From: Desulfohalobiaceae bacterium
GTDB taxonomy: Bacteria > Desulfobacterota > Desulfovibrionia > Desulfovibrionales > Desulfothermaceae
Direction: 5' to 3'
DNA length: 5,084 nt
Assembly: GCA_021737525.1 (NCBI GenBank)
Contig: JAIPDU010000137.1
Span: 1 to 5,084 of the forward strand
The translations under genes and the position numbers were made by a program. The notes below the pieces were generated by a model. That model saw only the letters and a program-made list of their open reading frames with translations. It searched no databases and was not told the DNA's origin. Below are positions 1-5,084 of the stretch, in pieces. The stretch's first letter is position 1, and every line of letters starts with the position of its first letter.

Positions 1-1094
1 AGCTGGGCGTCTTCGCCCCCAATCCGCAGCACTGCGAGCGCCTCGGCCCGGGGGAGGTGGGCTTTCTCTTCGCCAACATCAAGGACCTGCGCAACGCGCG
101 GGTGGGCGATACCATCACCTCGGCGGACAACCCCACGCCTGACCCCTGTCCCGGCTTCAAGAAGGTCCAGCCCATGGTCTTCTGCGGCCTGTATCCCACG
201 GAACCGGCCAAGTTCGATCCCCTGAAGAAGGCCTTGGAGCGGCTCCAGCTCAACGACACCGCCTTCACCTTCGAGCCGGAAACCTCCCAGGCCCTGGGAT
301 TCGGCTTCCGCTGCGGCTTTCTGGGGCTACTCCACATGGAGATCATCCAGGAGCGCCTGGAGCGGGAGTTCCAGGCCGAGCTCATCGCCACCGCCCCCTC
401 GGTGATCTACGAGGTCTACAAGCAGGACGGGGAGGTCCTGCGCATGGAGAACCCCTCGGAGCTGCCCGATCCGGCGCAGATCGCGGAGATCCGCGAGCCC
501 TTCGCCCGCATGGAGATCCACGTGCCCAGCGAATACGTGGGCAACGTGCTCAAGCTGTGCGAGGAGAAGCGGGGCGTGCACAAGGACATGCGCTATTTGA
601 GCTCCGCCAGGGTGATCATCACCTACGATCTTCCCTTCGCCGAGATCGTGTACGACTTCTTCGACCAGCTCAAGTCCGTGACCCGGGGCTACGCCTCACT
701 GGACTACGACATCCTGGGCTTCTTCACCTCGGACGTGGTCAAGCTGGACATGCTCATCAACCACGAGCAGGTGGACGCCCTGTCCTCCATGGTGCACCGG
801 GACAAGGCCTACCACCACGGCCGCAGCATCGCCCAGAGGATGCGCAAGCTCATCCCCAGACAGCTCTTCGAGGTGGTGCTCCAGGCCTGCATCGGGAACA
901 AGGTCATAGCCAGGGAGCGGATCCCGCCGCTGCGCAAGAACGTGACCGCCAAGTGCTACGGCGGGGATATCACCCGCAAGCGCAAGCTCCTGGAGAGGCA
1001 GAAGGAGGGCAAGAAGCGGATGAAGAAGATGGGCAACATCGACATCCCGCAGGAGGCCTTCCTTGCGGCGATGAAAAAGGACGACGAGGATTGA
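1..1094 (+). CDS. lepA: Elongation factor 4 (LepA), C-terminal part, 5' end outside window
   Basis: This is a translational GTPase that binds the ribosome and has been linked to back-translocation and 30S/initiation quality. The reading frame is open from base 3 and gives 363 residues to the TGA at 1092-1094. The family is about 600 residues, so roughly 235-240 N-terminal residues (the G domain and the start of the beta-barrel) lie left of the window. What remains is the end of domain II (LGVFAP..., GEVGFLFANIKDL), the EF-G-III-like domain (GFGFRCGFLGLLHMEIIQER, near 297-356), the EF-G-C-like domain with ASLDYD (693-710), and the LepA-specific C-terminal domain, with KCYGGDITRKRKLL and then KEGKKRMKKMGNI (from 951). 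All of these match Escherichia coli LepA closely from memory. The GTG at 57 is an internal codon, not the start. lepB follows after 61 bases, as in the enterobacterial lepAB operon. No frameshift or odd residue is seen. Confidence 0.97.
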   Translation, partial: LGVFAPNPQHCERLGPGEVGFLFANIKDLRNARVGDTITSADNPTPDPCPGFKKVQPMVFCGLYPTEPAKFDPLKKALERLQLNDTAFTFEPETSQALGFGFRCGFLGLLHMEIIQERLEREFQAELIATAPSVIYEVYKQDGEVLRMENPSELPDPAQIAEIREPFARMEIHVPSEYVGNVLKLCEEKRGVHKDMRYLSSARVIITYDLPFAEIVYDFFDQLKSVTRGYASLDYDILGFFTSDVVKLDMLINHEQVDALSSMVHRDKAYHHGRSIAQRMRKLIPRQLFEVVLQACIGNKVIARERIPPLRKNVTAKCYGGDITRKRKLLERQKEGKKRMKKMGNIDIPQEAFLAAMKKDDED

Positions 1095-1138
1095 TCCGCG
1101 AACCAGGGCCTGCTAGGATTCCTTGCGCGCAACCAACT

Positions 1139-1143
1139 GGAGG
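1139..1143 (+). promoter_or_regulatory. Ribosome-binding site of lepB
   Basis: GGAGG lies 12 bases before the ATG at 1156, a slightly long spacing. It decides the start. The in-frame TTG at 1123 lies upstream of it and would add 11 residues of non-family sequence. The in-frame GTG at 1186 has only a weak purine stretch before it. Confidence 0.6.
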
Positions 1144-1155
1144 ACTTCGAGAATC

Positions 1156-1851
1156 ATGCCCGCGAACAACCGTGAGAGCGCTTCCGTGAGCCAGAGCCCG
1201 GACAAGAAGGACAAGAAGGAGAAGGGGGCGGTCAGGGAATATGCCGAGGCCCTGATCATCGCTTTGCTCCTGGCCTTTGTCATCCGCTCCTTCGTGGTCC
1301 AGGCCTTCAAGATCCCCTCCGGATCCATGCTCCCCACCCTGAAGATCGGGGACCACCTTTTGGTGAACAAGTTCGTCTACGGCCTGCGCCTTCCCTTCAC
1401 GGACATCCGCCTCACCGACTTTTCCGACCCGGAATTCCAGGATATTATCGTCTTCCGCTTCCCGGAGAACGAGTCCAAGGACTTCATCAAGCGGGTCATC
1501 GGAACCCCCGGAGACACCATCCGGATCGAGGACAAGCGCCTCCTCCGCAACGGCGATCCCGTACGGGAGCCCTACGTCAGGCACAGCCGCACCGAGGCCT
1601 ACGGGAGCTTTCCCATGGACAAGTGGCCCCCGCACAGCTTCGATCCCAGGGTGCGCAACAATCTGGGACCCATCCAGGTGCCGGAGGACAAGTACTTCGT
1701 CATGGGCGACAACCGCGGTGAATCCTACGACTCCCGCTTCTGGGGCTTCGTGGAGGAGGACAAGATCCTGGGCAGGGCCTGGATCATCTACTGGTCCTGG
1801 AAGAGCTGGACGGATATCCGCTGGTCCCGGATCGGGAAGGTGATCCACTGA
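1156..1851 (+). CDS. lepB: Signal peptidase I (leader peptidase), membrane-anchored Ser/Lys protease
   Basis: It cleaves signal peptides from exported preproteins at the outer face of the cytoplasmic membrane. The protein is 231 residues from ATG 1156. A charged cytoplasmic tail rich in K, D and E (about residues 15-28) is followed by one membrane segment (about 32-48). Box B, IPSGSMLPTL, carries the nucleophile Ser57, and NKFVYG follows. The general-base lysine is Lys112 in FIKRVIGTPGD (box D). Box E is MGDNRGESYDSRFWGF (183-198). All catalytic elements are present. The length and single anchor fit the common S26A form and differ from the two-anchor, longer E. coli enzyme. Residues about 140-175 form the variable loop between boxes D and E. 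It sits 61 bases after lepA and 84 before comM, so cotranscription with lepA is likely. No separate promoter is evident in the gap. Confidence 0.96.
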   Translation: MPANNRESASVSQSPDKKDKKEKGAVREYAEALIIALLLAFVIRSFVVQAFKIPSGSMLPTLKIGDHLLVNKFVYGLRLPFTDIRLTDFSDPEFQDIIVFRFPENESKDFIKRVIGTPGDTIRIEDKRLLRNGDPVREPYVRHSRTEAYGSFPMDKWPPHSFDPRVRNNLGPIQVPEDKYFVMGDNRGESYDSRFWGFVEEDKILGRAWIIYWSWKSWTDIRWSRIGKVIH

Positions 1852-1935
1852 TCCGTCTCCCCCTCTCCTGATTCCGGTTCCAGTCTCCGGGCAGCAAGGG
1901 GAAGATTTTGGACGCCCTGCCAAGAAGGGGGAAGC

Positions 1936-3477
1936 ATGCTGGCCAACGTCCTGACCACGGCGCTGCTGGGGATCGATGCCTACACAGTGCGGATCGAGGT
2001 GGATCTGACCCGGTCCGGGGTGCCCGCCTTCGTCATGGTGGGGCTGGCCGAGGGAGCGGTCAAGGAGAGCAAGGAGCGCATCTTCTCCGCCCTGAAGAAC
2101 AGCGGCTTCCGCGTCCCGCCCTCCCGCATCACGGTCAATCTCGCCCCGGCGGACATCCGCAAGGAGGGGAGCACCTACGACCTGCCCCTTGCCGTGGGCC
2201 TCTTGGCTGCCTCGGAGTACATGGACCCGGAGCTCATCTCCGGGTTCTTTCTTGCCGGGGAGCTCTCCCTCTACGGCGAGCTCAAGCCGGTGAGCGGGGT
2301 GCTGCCCATGGCCATCCAGGCCCAGAAGGAGGGGATGCGGGGACTGATCGTCCCCGAGGAGAACGCCGCGGAGGCGGCCGTGGTCCAGGGCCTCTCCGTC
2401 TACCCGGTCCGCTCCCTGCAGCAGGCGGTGCGCTTCCTCTGCGGGGAGGAGACCATTGCTGCCTACCACTACGACATCGCCGACCTGTGGGCCTCGCGCG
2501 GCGAATTCGCCCTGGACTTCTCCGAGGTCAAGGGCCAGGAGCACGGCAAGCGGGCCATCGAGATCGCGGCAGCCGGCGGGCATAACCTCCTGTTCATGGG
2601 TCCTCCCGGAAGCGGGAAGACCATGCTGGCCAAGCGCATCCCCACGGTGCTTCCCCTGCTGGAGTTCCAGGAAGCCCTGGAGGTAACCAAGATCTACAGC
2701 GTGGCCGGACAGCTGAGGCCAGAAACCGGGCTGGTCACGGAGCGCCCCTTCCGCTCGCCGCACCACACCATCTCCGACGTGGGGCTCATCGGCGGGGGGC
2801 AGTATCCCCGTCCCGGAGAGGTCTCCCTGGGGCACCGCGGCGTCCTCTTCCTGGACGAGATGGCGGAGTTCAAGAAGCACGTCCTGGAGGTCCTGCGCCA
2901 GCCCATCGAGGACGGGGAGGTGACCATCTCCCGGGCCGCGGTCTCCCTGTCCTATCCAGCGGACTTCATGCTCGTTGCGGCGATGAATCCCTGTCCCTGC
3001 GGATATCGATTCGACGAGTTCCACCCCTGCACCTGCACCCCCAAGCAGATCCAGCGCTACCACGCCCGCCTGTCCGGGCCGCTCATGGACCGGATCGATC
3101 TCCAGGTCGAGGTGCCGGCGGTCCCGTACAAGGATCTCCGTGAGGACAGCGGCGCCCTGGACTCGCAGACCATGCGCGAGCGCATCGAGACCACCCGGAG
3201 TCTGCAGCGCCAGCGCTACCAGGGGCTGCCCTGCGGGGCGAACAGCGAGCTCTCCGGCAGGTGGCTGCAGCGGTTCTGCGCCCTGTCCGAAGCGGAGCAC
3301 GACTTCCTGGAGCAGGCGGTAAAGAAGCTGGGCCTCTCCGCCAGGGCCCACACCCGGGTGCTCCGCATCTCCCGGACCATCGCGGACCTGGCCGGGGCGG
3401 AGTCCATCGACACCAGCCACCTGGCCGAGGCGATCAATCTGCGATTCATGGACCGGGAGAACGGGACGGGGGTGTAG
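1936..3477 (+). CDS. comM: ComM/YifB family Mg-chelatase-like AAA+ ATPase (branch-migration helicase)
   Basis: In Vibrio, ComM is a hexameric helicase that drives branch migration when single-stranded transforming DNA is integrated. YifB is the E. coli name, and many non-competent bacteria carry it with an unclear role. The protein is 513 residues, full family length. An N-terminal Lon-protease-like/ChlI domain (about 18-140; NLAPADIRKEGSTYDLP) is followed by the AAA+ core (about 190-395). Walker A is GPPGSGKT (222-229), Walker B is VLFLDE ending at Asp307-Glu308, and PFRSPHHTISDVGLIGGG precedes it. LSGPLMDRIDL holds Arg386, a probable arginine finger. The Mg_chelatase_C domain is about 400-505 (LSARAHTRVLRISRTIADL). 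Four cysteines (353, 355, 365, 367) form a CPC-x9-CTC cluster that E. coli YifB lacks. ATG 1936 follows AAGGGGGAAG at short spacing and matches the family N-terminus. No competence genes are in the window, so transformation is not implied. Confidence 0.94.
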   Translation: MLANVLTTALLGIDAYTVRIEVDLTRSGVPAFVMVGLAEGAVKESKERIFSALKNSGFRVPPSRITVNLAPADIRKEGSTYDLPLAVGLLAASEYMDPELISGFFLAGELSLYGELKPVSGVLPMAIQAQKEGMRGLIVPEENAAEAAVVQGLSVYPVRSLQQAVRFLCGEETIAAYHYDIADLWASRGEFALDFSEVKGQEHGKRAIEIAAAGGHNLLFMGPPGSGKTMLAKRIPTVLPLLEFQEALEVTKIYSVAGQLRPETGLVTERPFRSPHHTISDVGLIGGGQYPRPGEVSLGHRGVLFLDEMAEFKKHVLEVLRQPIEDGEVTISRAAVSLSYPADFMLVAAMNPCPCGYRFDEFHPCTCTPKQIQRYHARLSGPLMDRIDLQVEVPAVPYKDLREDSGALDSQTMRERIETTRSLQRQRYQGLPCGANSELSGRWLQRFCALSEAEHDFLEQAVKKLGLSARAHTRVLRISRTIADLAGAESIDTSHLAEAINLRFMDRENGTGV

Positions 3478-3579
3478 CCGGCTCCACAATGCCACGGGCT
3501 CGCTGGCAGGGGACTTTTCCGGCATGTCGGCAGAAGCGTTGTTGCACCCTGCCCGCTCGTTTGCTAAAGGCCTTGACCC

Positions 3580-4299
3580 ATGCACGACTCACATCTTTCC
3601 ACGGCCAAACCCCTTTTCCACGCCGCCAGGGACTGGGGTGCCGACCTGGCGGCTGTAGCGGACACGTCCCGTCTGGCCGGGATCGAAACCGATCCCCCGG
3701 ATCTCCTGCAAGGCTATCCCCGGGCGGTCTCCCTGGCCGTTCGCCTGTCCGACGGGATCATGGATCCCGTCACAGAGCGGCCCACCCCGCTGTATGCCCG
3801 GCACTACCAAAACGTGAACGCCCTTCTGGATCATATCGCCACCCGGGTCTCAGGACTTCTGCAGTCCTGGGGCGGCAAGGCCCTGCCCATCCCGGCCAGC
3901 CACATCATGGACGAGGAGCGCTTCGTGGCCTCCCTGTCGCACAAGGCCGTGGCCCTGCATGCTGGGCTCGGCTGGCAGGGCAAATCCCTTCTCCTGATTA
4001 CGCCCCGGTTCGGTCCCAAGGTGCGCCTGGTCACCGTGCTCACGGACCTGCCCCTGCCCGCGAATGCGCCCCTGAAGAATCGATGCGGCAAGTGCACCCA
4101 CTGTGTGGAGGCCTGCCCCGCCGGAGCGATCAAGAACGCCTCCACGGATCTGCACTTCGCCGCGCGTCAGGAGGCCGTGGACCTGGATGCCTGTGTCCGG
4201 CAGCTGCGGCGCAACGAGCAGGACACACACATCCCGCCCTACCTCTGCGGTGTCTGCGTCTCAGCCTGCCCCTGGGGCAAGCCCAAGCGTTCCGGTTAG
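3580..4299 (+). CDS. QueG-like double [4Fe-4S] protein (short epoxyqueuosine-reductase paralogue)
   Basis: True QueG uses cobalamin and two [4Fe-4S] clusters to reduce epoxyqueuosine to queuosine in tRNA. This 239-residue protein shares the core. It has a DUF1730-like N-part (Tyr76 in ARHYQNVNALLDHI), then AGLGWQGKSLLL (128-139) and VTVLTDLPLP (151-160). Cluster-1 cysteines are 169, 172 and 175 (CGKCTHC), with Cys179-Pro180. Cluster-2 cysteines are 205, 223 and 226, with Cys230-Pro231-Trp232 (CGVCVSACPWG). Both clusters appear complete. It ends right after CPWG, so the C-terminal HEAT-like tRNA-binding part found in many QueG proteins is absent. The QueG motif VDSAP-x-x-ER before AGLGW, which holds the catalytic Asp, is replaced here (FVASLSHKAV). 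I therefore do not call it queG. It could be a redox or corrinoid-related protein of unknown substrate. ATG 3580 follows AAAGG (3566-3570) at 9 bases. It lies 102 bases after comM, on the same strand. Confidence 0.85.
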   Translation: MHDSHLSTAKPLFHAARDWGADLAAVADTSRLAGIETDPPDLLQGYPRAVSLAVRLSDGIMDPVTERPTPLYARHYQNVNALLDHIATRVSGLLQSWGGKALPIPASHIMDEERFVASLSHKAVALHAGLGWQGKSLLLITPRFGPKVRLVTVLTDLPLPANAPLKNRCGKCTHCVEACPAGAIKNASTDLHFAARQEAVDLDACVRQLRRNEQDTHIPPYLCGVCVSACPWGKPKRSG

Positions 4300-4320
4300 C
4301 AGGGCGCCACAAACTTCCAG

Positions 4321-4354
4321 TTGCGGACTTCGGCCGCACGCGGTGAAGCGTTTT
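4321..4354 (+). terminator. Possible transcription terminator after the QueG-like gene
   Basis: Just 22 bases after the stop, TGCGG (4322-4326) pairs with CCGCA (4334-4338). The hairpin is closed by C(TTCG)G, a very stable tetraloop, with A4327 bulged. A second small stem, ACGC (4338-4341) with GCGT (4348-4351), runs into TTTT (4351-4354). The stable hairpin is not directly followed by the T-run and the second stem is only 4 bp. It is therefore a weak or composite terminator, or simply a 3'-end-protecting hairpin. Confidence 0.38.
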
Positions 4355-4369
4355 GAACCGCACCCATGC

Positions 4370-4450
4370 ACCCACTTTAACACTATTTATGACTAGCTCT
4401 ATCTATCTAGATAAATTGAAATTATTTAGAAATTGCACCGGTGCAATAAA
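4370..4450. promoter_or_regulatory. AT-rich patch with two perfect palindromes, possible operator/promoter
   Basis: GC content falls to 24% over 4381-4430, against roughly 70% in the genes. It contains three tandem TCTA units (4398-4409), the 10-bp palindrome TATCTAGATA (4404-4413) and the perfect 16-bp palindrome ATTGCACCGGTGCAAT (4432-4447). The palindrome centres are about 31 bp apart, near three helical turns. TTGAAA (4416-4421) resembles a -35 box, with TGCAAT (4442-4447) as a poor -10 at a long 20-bp spacing inside the large palindrome. This fits a protein-binding site in a regulatory region, but no gene starts closely downstream on either strand, so the target is unknown. Confidence 0.35.
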
Positions 4451-4496
4451 GTGTGTGCAGGGCAAGCTGCTCCCTCCAGTCACTTCATTATTCGAA

Positions 4497-4580
4497 GCTG
4501 GGTTCTGGGCGCTCGGCGCTCGGTGCTGACTGCTGGGTTCCCAGATCCCAGAGCCGAGTGCCCAGAACCAAGTGGCCAGG
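4497..4580. repeat. Inverted array of twelve degenerate 7-bp units (6 + 6)
   Basis: From the centre at 4538/4539, reading outwards on each strand, the sequence divides into heptads. On the minus strand from 4538 these are ACCCAGC, AGTCAGC, ACCGAGC, GCCGAGC, GCCCAGA, ACCCAGC. On the plus strand from 4539 they are TCCCAGA, TCCCAGA, GCCGAGT, GCCCAGA, ACCAAGT, GGCCAGG. All twelve have AG at positions 5-6, and nine have CC[C/G]AG. Because the arms are inverted, a transcript could fold: 4501-4516 pairs with 4554-4569 at 15 of 16 positions. Short ORFs overlap it on both strands, but they only reflect the repeat. It lies in non-coding DNA. Confidence 0.75.
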
Positions 4581-4607
4581 GCTGACCGTTGCCGCGGGGA
4601 TGTCCCA

Positions 4608-4624
4608 GGCAAGCTTTGCTTGCC
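4608..4624. repeat. Perfect 7-bp hairpin with three-base loop
   Basis: GGCAAGC (4608-4614) and GCTTGCC (4618-4624) are exact inverted copies around TTT. GGCAAGCT also occurs at 4461-4468. No T-run follows on either strand, so it is not a standard intrinsic terminator. It may be part of a larger structured or dispersed repeat with the neighbouring hairpins. Confidence 0.55.
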
Positions 4625-4693
4625 AATCACGTCCCTCTGGGTCCCCCATGTCGAGTGAGCGGGAGCGAACGGGCGGTTCATCTTCTGAAAGCG

Positions 4694-4750
4694 GAAGAAT
4701 GAGCCTGGCGCTCAATGCGCTCCGTTCTTCTCACCCTCAAGAGCACCAGG
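4694..4750. repeat. Overlapping inverted repeats, possible alternative hairpins
   Basis: There are two competing pairings. GAAGAA (4694-4699) pairs with TTCTTC (4725-4730), with an inner GAGC (4701-4704)/GCTC (4719-4722). Alternatively CCTGGCGCTC (4704-4713) pairs with GAGCACCAGG (4741-4750) at 9 of 10 positions. GCGCTC is also repeated directly at 4708-4713 and 4717-4722, allowing for the neighbouring bases. No coding or RNA-gene family is recognised here. Confidence 0.45.
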
Positions 4751-4961
4751 ATCTTGACCCGTCGGCTAATCACTTACCATAGTGCCAATAAACTGGTCCT
4801 GTCCCTCCCAAGAAGTATCAATCTACTTGAGTCTGAACTCGAAACACCTCGTCTGGCATGATCCATTAAGCGACTAAATTGTTCCCGGATTGGAACCGAT
4901 ACGAAAAATGTCCTACCATGACCGAATCATCCCATGAAAGGAAGGGCTCAGAGGGAAACTC
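4751..4961. other. Non-coding stretch of lower GC, no gene seen
   Basis: GC content over 4801-5000 is 97 of 200 (48.5%), clearly below the upstream genes. Frames on both strands are short, and their predicted proteins show no recognisable family motif. A poor sigma70-like pair, TTGGAA (4890-4895) and TACCAT (4914-4919), lies 43 bases before the ORF at 4962. I see no tRNA, CRISPR repeat or terminal repeat of an insertion sequence here. Confidence 0.5.
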
Positions 4962-5084
4962 ATGGCGAACCAGGGTCGTATTCCCGGAACGAAATCGGCA
5001 AGGCAATTCATGCTGCGTGCCCATTCCAACCGAGAAAATGCGATCGGCATCCTGGCCTCGCTCCGAATGAACCAGCATGAGATG
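4962..5084 (+). CDS. Possible start of an unknown protein, cut by the right window edge
   Basis: The ATG at 4962 follows GAGGG (4951-4955) by 6 bases, a good ribosome-binding site. The frame stays open for 41 codons to the window end. An in-frame TGA at 4935-4937 fixes the start to this side. The translation begins MANQGRIPGTKSARQFMLRA and is basic. Third-position GC is lower than in the upstream genes, which fits either recently acquired DNA or chance. A faint gapless resemblance to N-termini of REP-associated Y1 transposases (MA...RI......M.R) can be drawn, but the YH and RG core residues are missing, so I assign no function. A 63-residue and a 70-residue frame overlap it and look less gene-like. 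It could be a chance ORF. Confidence 0.4.
   Translation, partial: MANQGRIPGTKSARQFMLRAHSNRENAIGILASLRMNQHEM

Noticed and set aside
1889..1921. GGCAG/CTGCC pairing before comM as a leader hairpin
   Set aside because: It is a 5-bp stem with a 22-base loop, which is likely chance in GC-rich DNA.
3490..3518. TGCCA/TGGCA stem followed by TTTT after comM, as a terminator
   Set aside because: The stem is only 5 bp with a 9-base loop and the T-run is 6 bases away. This is too weak, and the next same-strand gene starts soon after.
3539..3567. TTGTTG with 17 bases to TGCTAA as a promoter for the QueG-like gene
   Set aside because: It matches the sigma70 consensus at only about half the positions or fewer, which is common by chance.
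970..3585. 871-codon open frame on the minus strand across lepA end, lepB and comM
   Set aside because: It is antisense to three clearly recognised genes. Its translation is low-complexity (rich in G, P, L, H, D and R), as expected when GC-biased third positions remove stop codons on the opposite strand.
3261..4346. 361-codon plus-strand frame over the end of comM and the QueG-like gene
   Set aside because: It overlaps two well-supported genes in another frame, and its translation is Arg/Gly/Pro/Ala-rich with no family motif.
4403..4681. 92-residue minus-strand ORF, and overlapping ORFs at 4453-4782 (+) and 4488-4715 (-)
   Set aside because: They run through the inverted heptad array, so their protein repeats only mirror the DNA repeat. 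None has a good ribosome-binding site or a recognisable motif.
4854..4870. TGGCAT with 5 bases to ATTAA as a sigma54 promoter
   Set aside because: The -12 GC element is absent, so the key conserved bases do not match.
4866..5078. 70-residue minus-strand ORF
   Set aside because: There is no family motif. It overlaps the ORF at 4962, which has a better ribosome-binding site. Its small internal similarity (RFRSGN and RFQSGN) comes from the TTCCCGGA octamer at 4882-4889 and 4981-4988.

Overview
The window looks like a GC-rich bacterial chromosome. It holds a conserved housekeeping block of four same-strand genes (about 1-4299), followed by about 785 bases of mostly non-coding, structurally busy, lower-GC DNA (4300-5084). 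The proteins resemble the deltaproteobacterial / Desulfovibrionales type: a LepB with a lysine-rich N-tail and single anchor, a YifB with a four-cysteine insert, and a short QueG-like Fe-S protein. This taxonomic guess comes from memory of the families, not from a search, and is moderate at best.

Region 1-1094 is the C-terminal 60% or so of lepA (elongation factor 4), cut by the left window edge. After 61 bases comes lepB (1156-1851, signal peptidase I), the same lepA-lepB order as in enterobacteria. After 84 bases comes comM/yifB (1936-3477), a complete Mg-chelatase-like AAA+ ATPase. After 102 bases comes a 239-residue double [4Fe-4S] protein related to epoxyqueuosine reductase QueG (3580-4299). 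The short gaps, shared strand and a ribosome-binding site before each start suggest that at least lepA-lepB-comM are cotranscribed. The four products have no obvious single joint task: translation, protein export, DNA branch migration and redox chemistry.

Region 4300-5084 is different. A UUCG-capped hairpin sits just after the QueG-like gene. Then comes an AT-rich patch (24% GC over 4381-4430) with two perfect palindromes whose centres are about 31 bp apart. Next is an 84-bp inverted array of twelve degenerate 7-bp units (4497-4580), then several more hairpins up to 4750. The last part (from about 4750) is near 49% GC, against roughly 70% in the genes. It contains no convincing gene until a possible ORF start at 4962 that runs off the right edge. 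This right part looks like the edge of an accessory region or a dispersed non-coding repeat.

I found no undescribed multi-gene system. The most unusual signals are the inverted heptad array, the 16-bp palindrome in the AT-rich patch, and the divergence of the QueG-like protein from true QueG.
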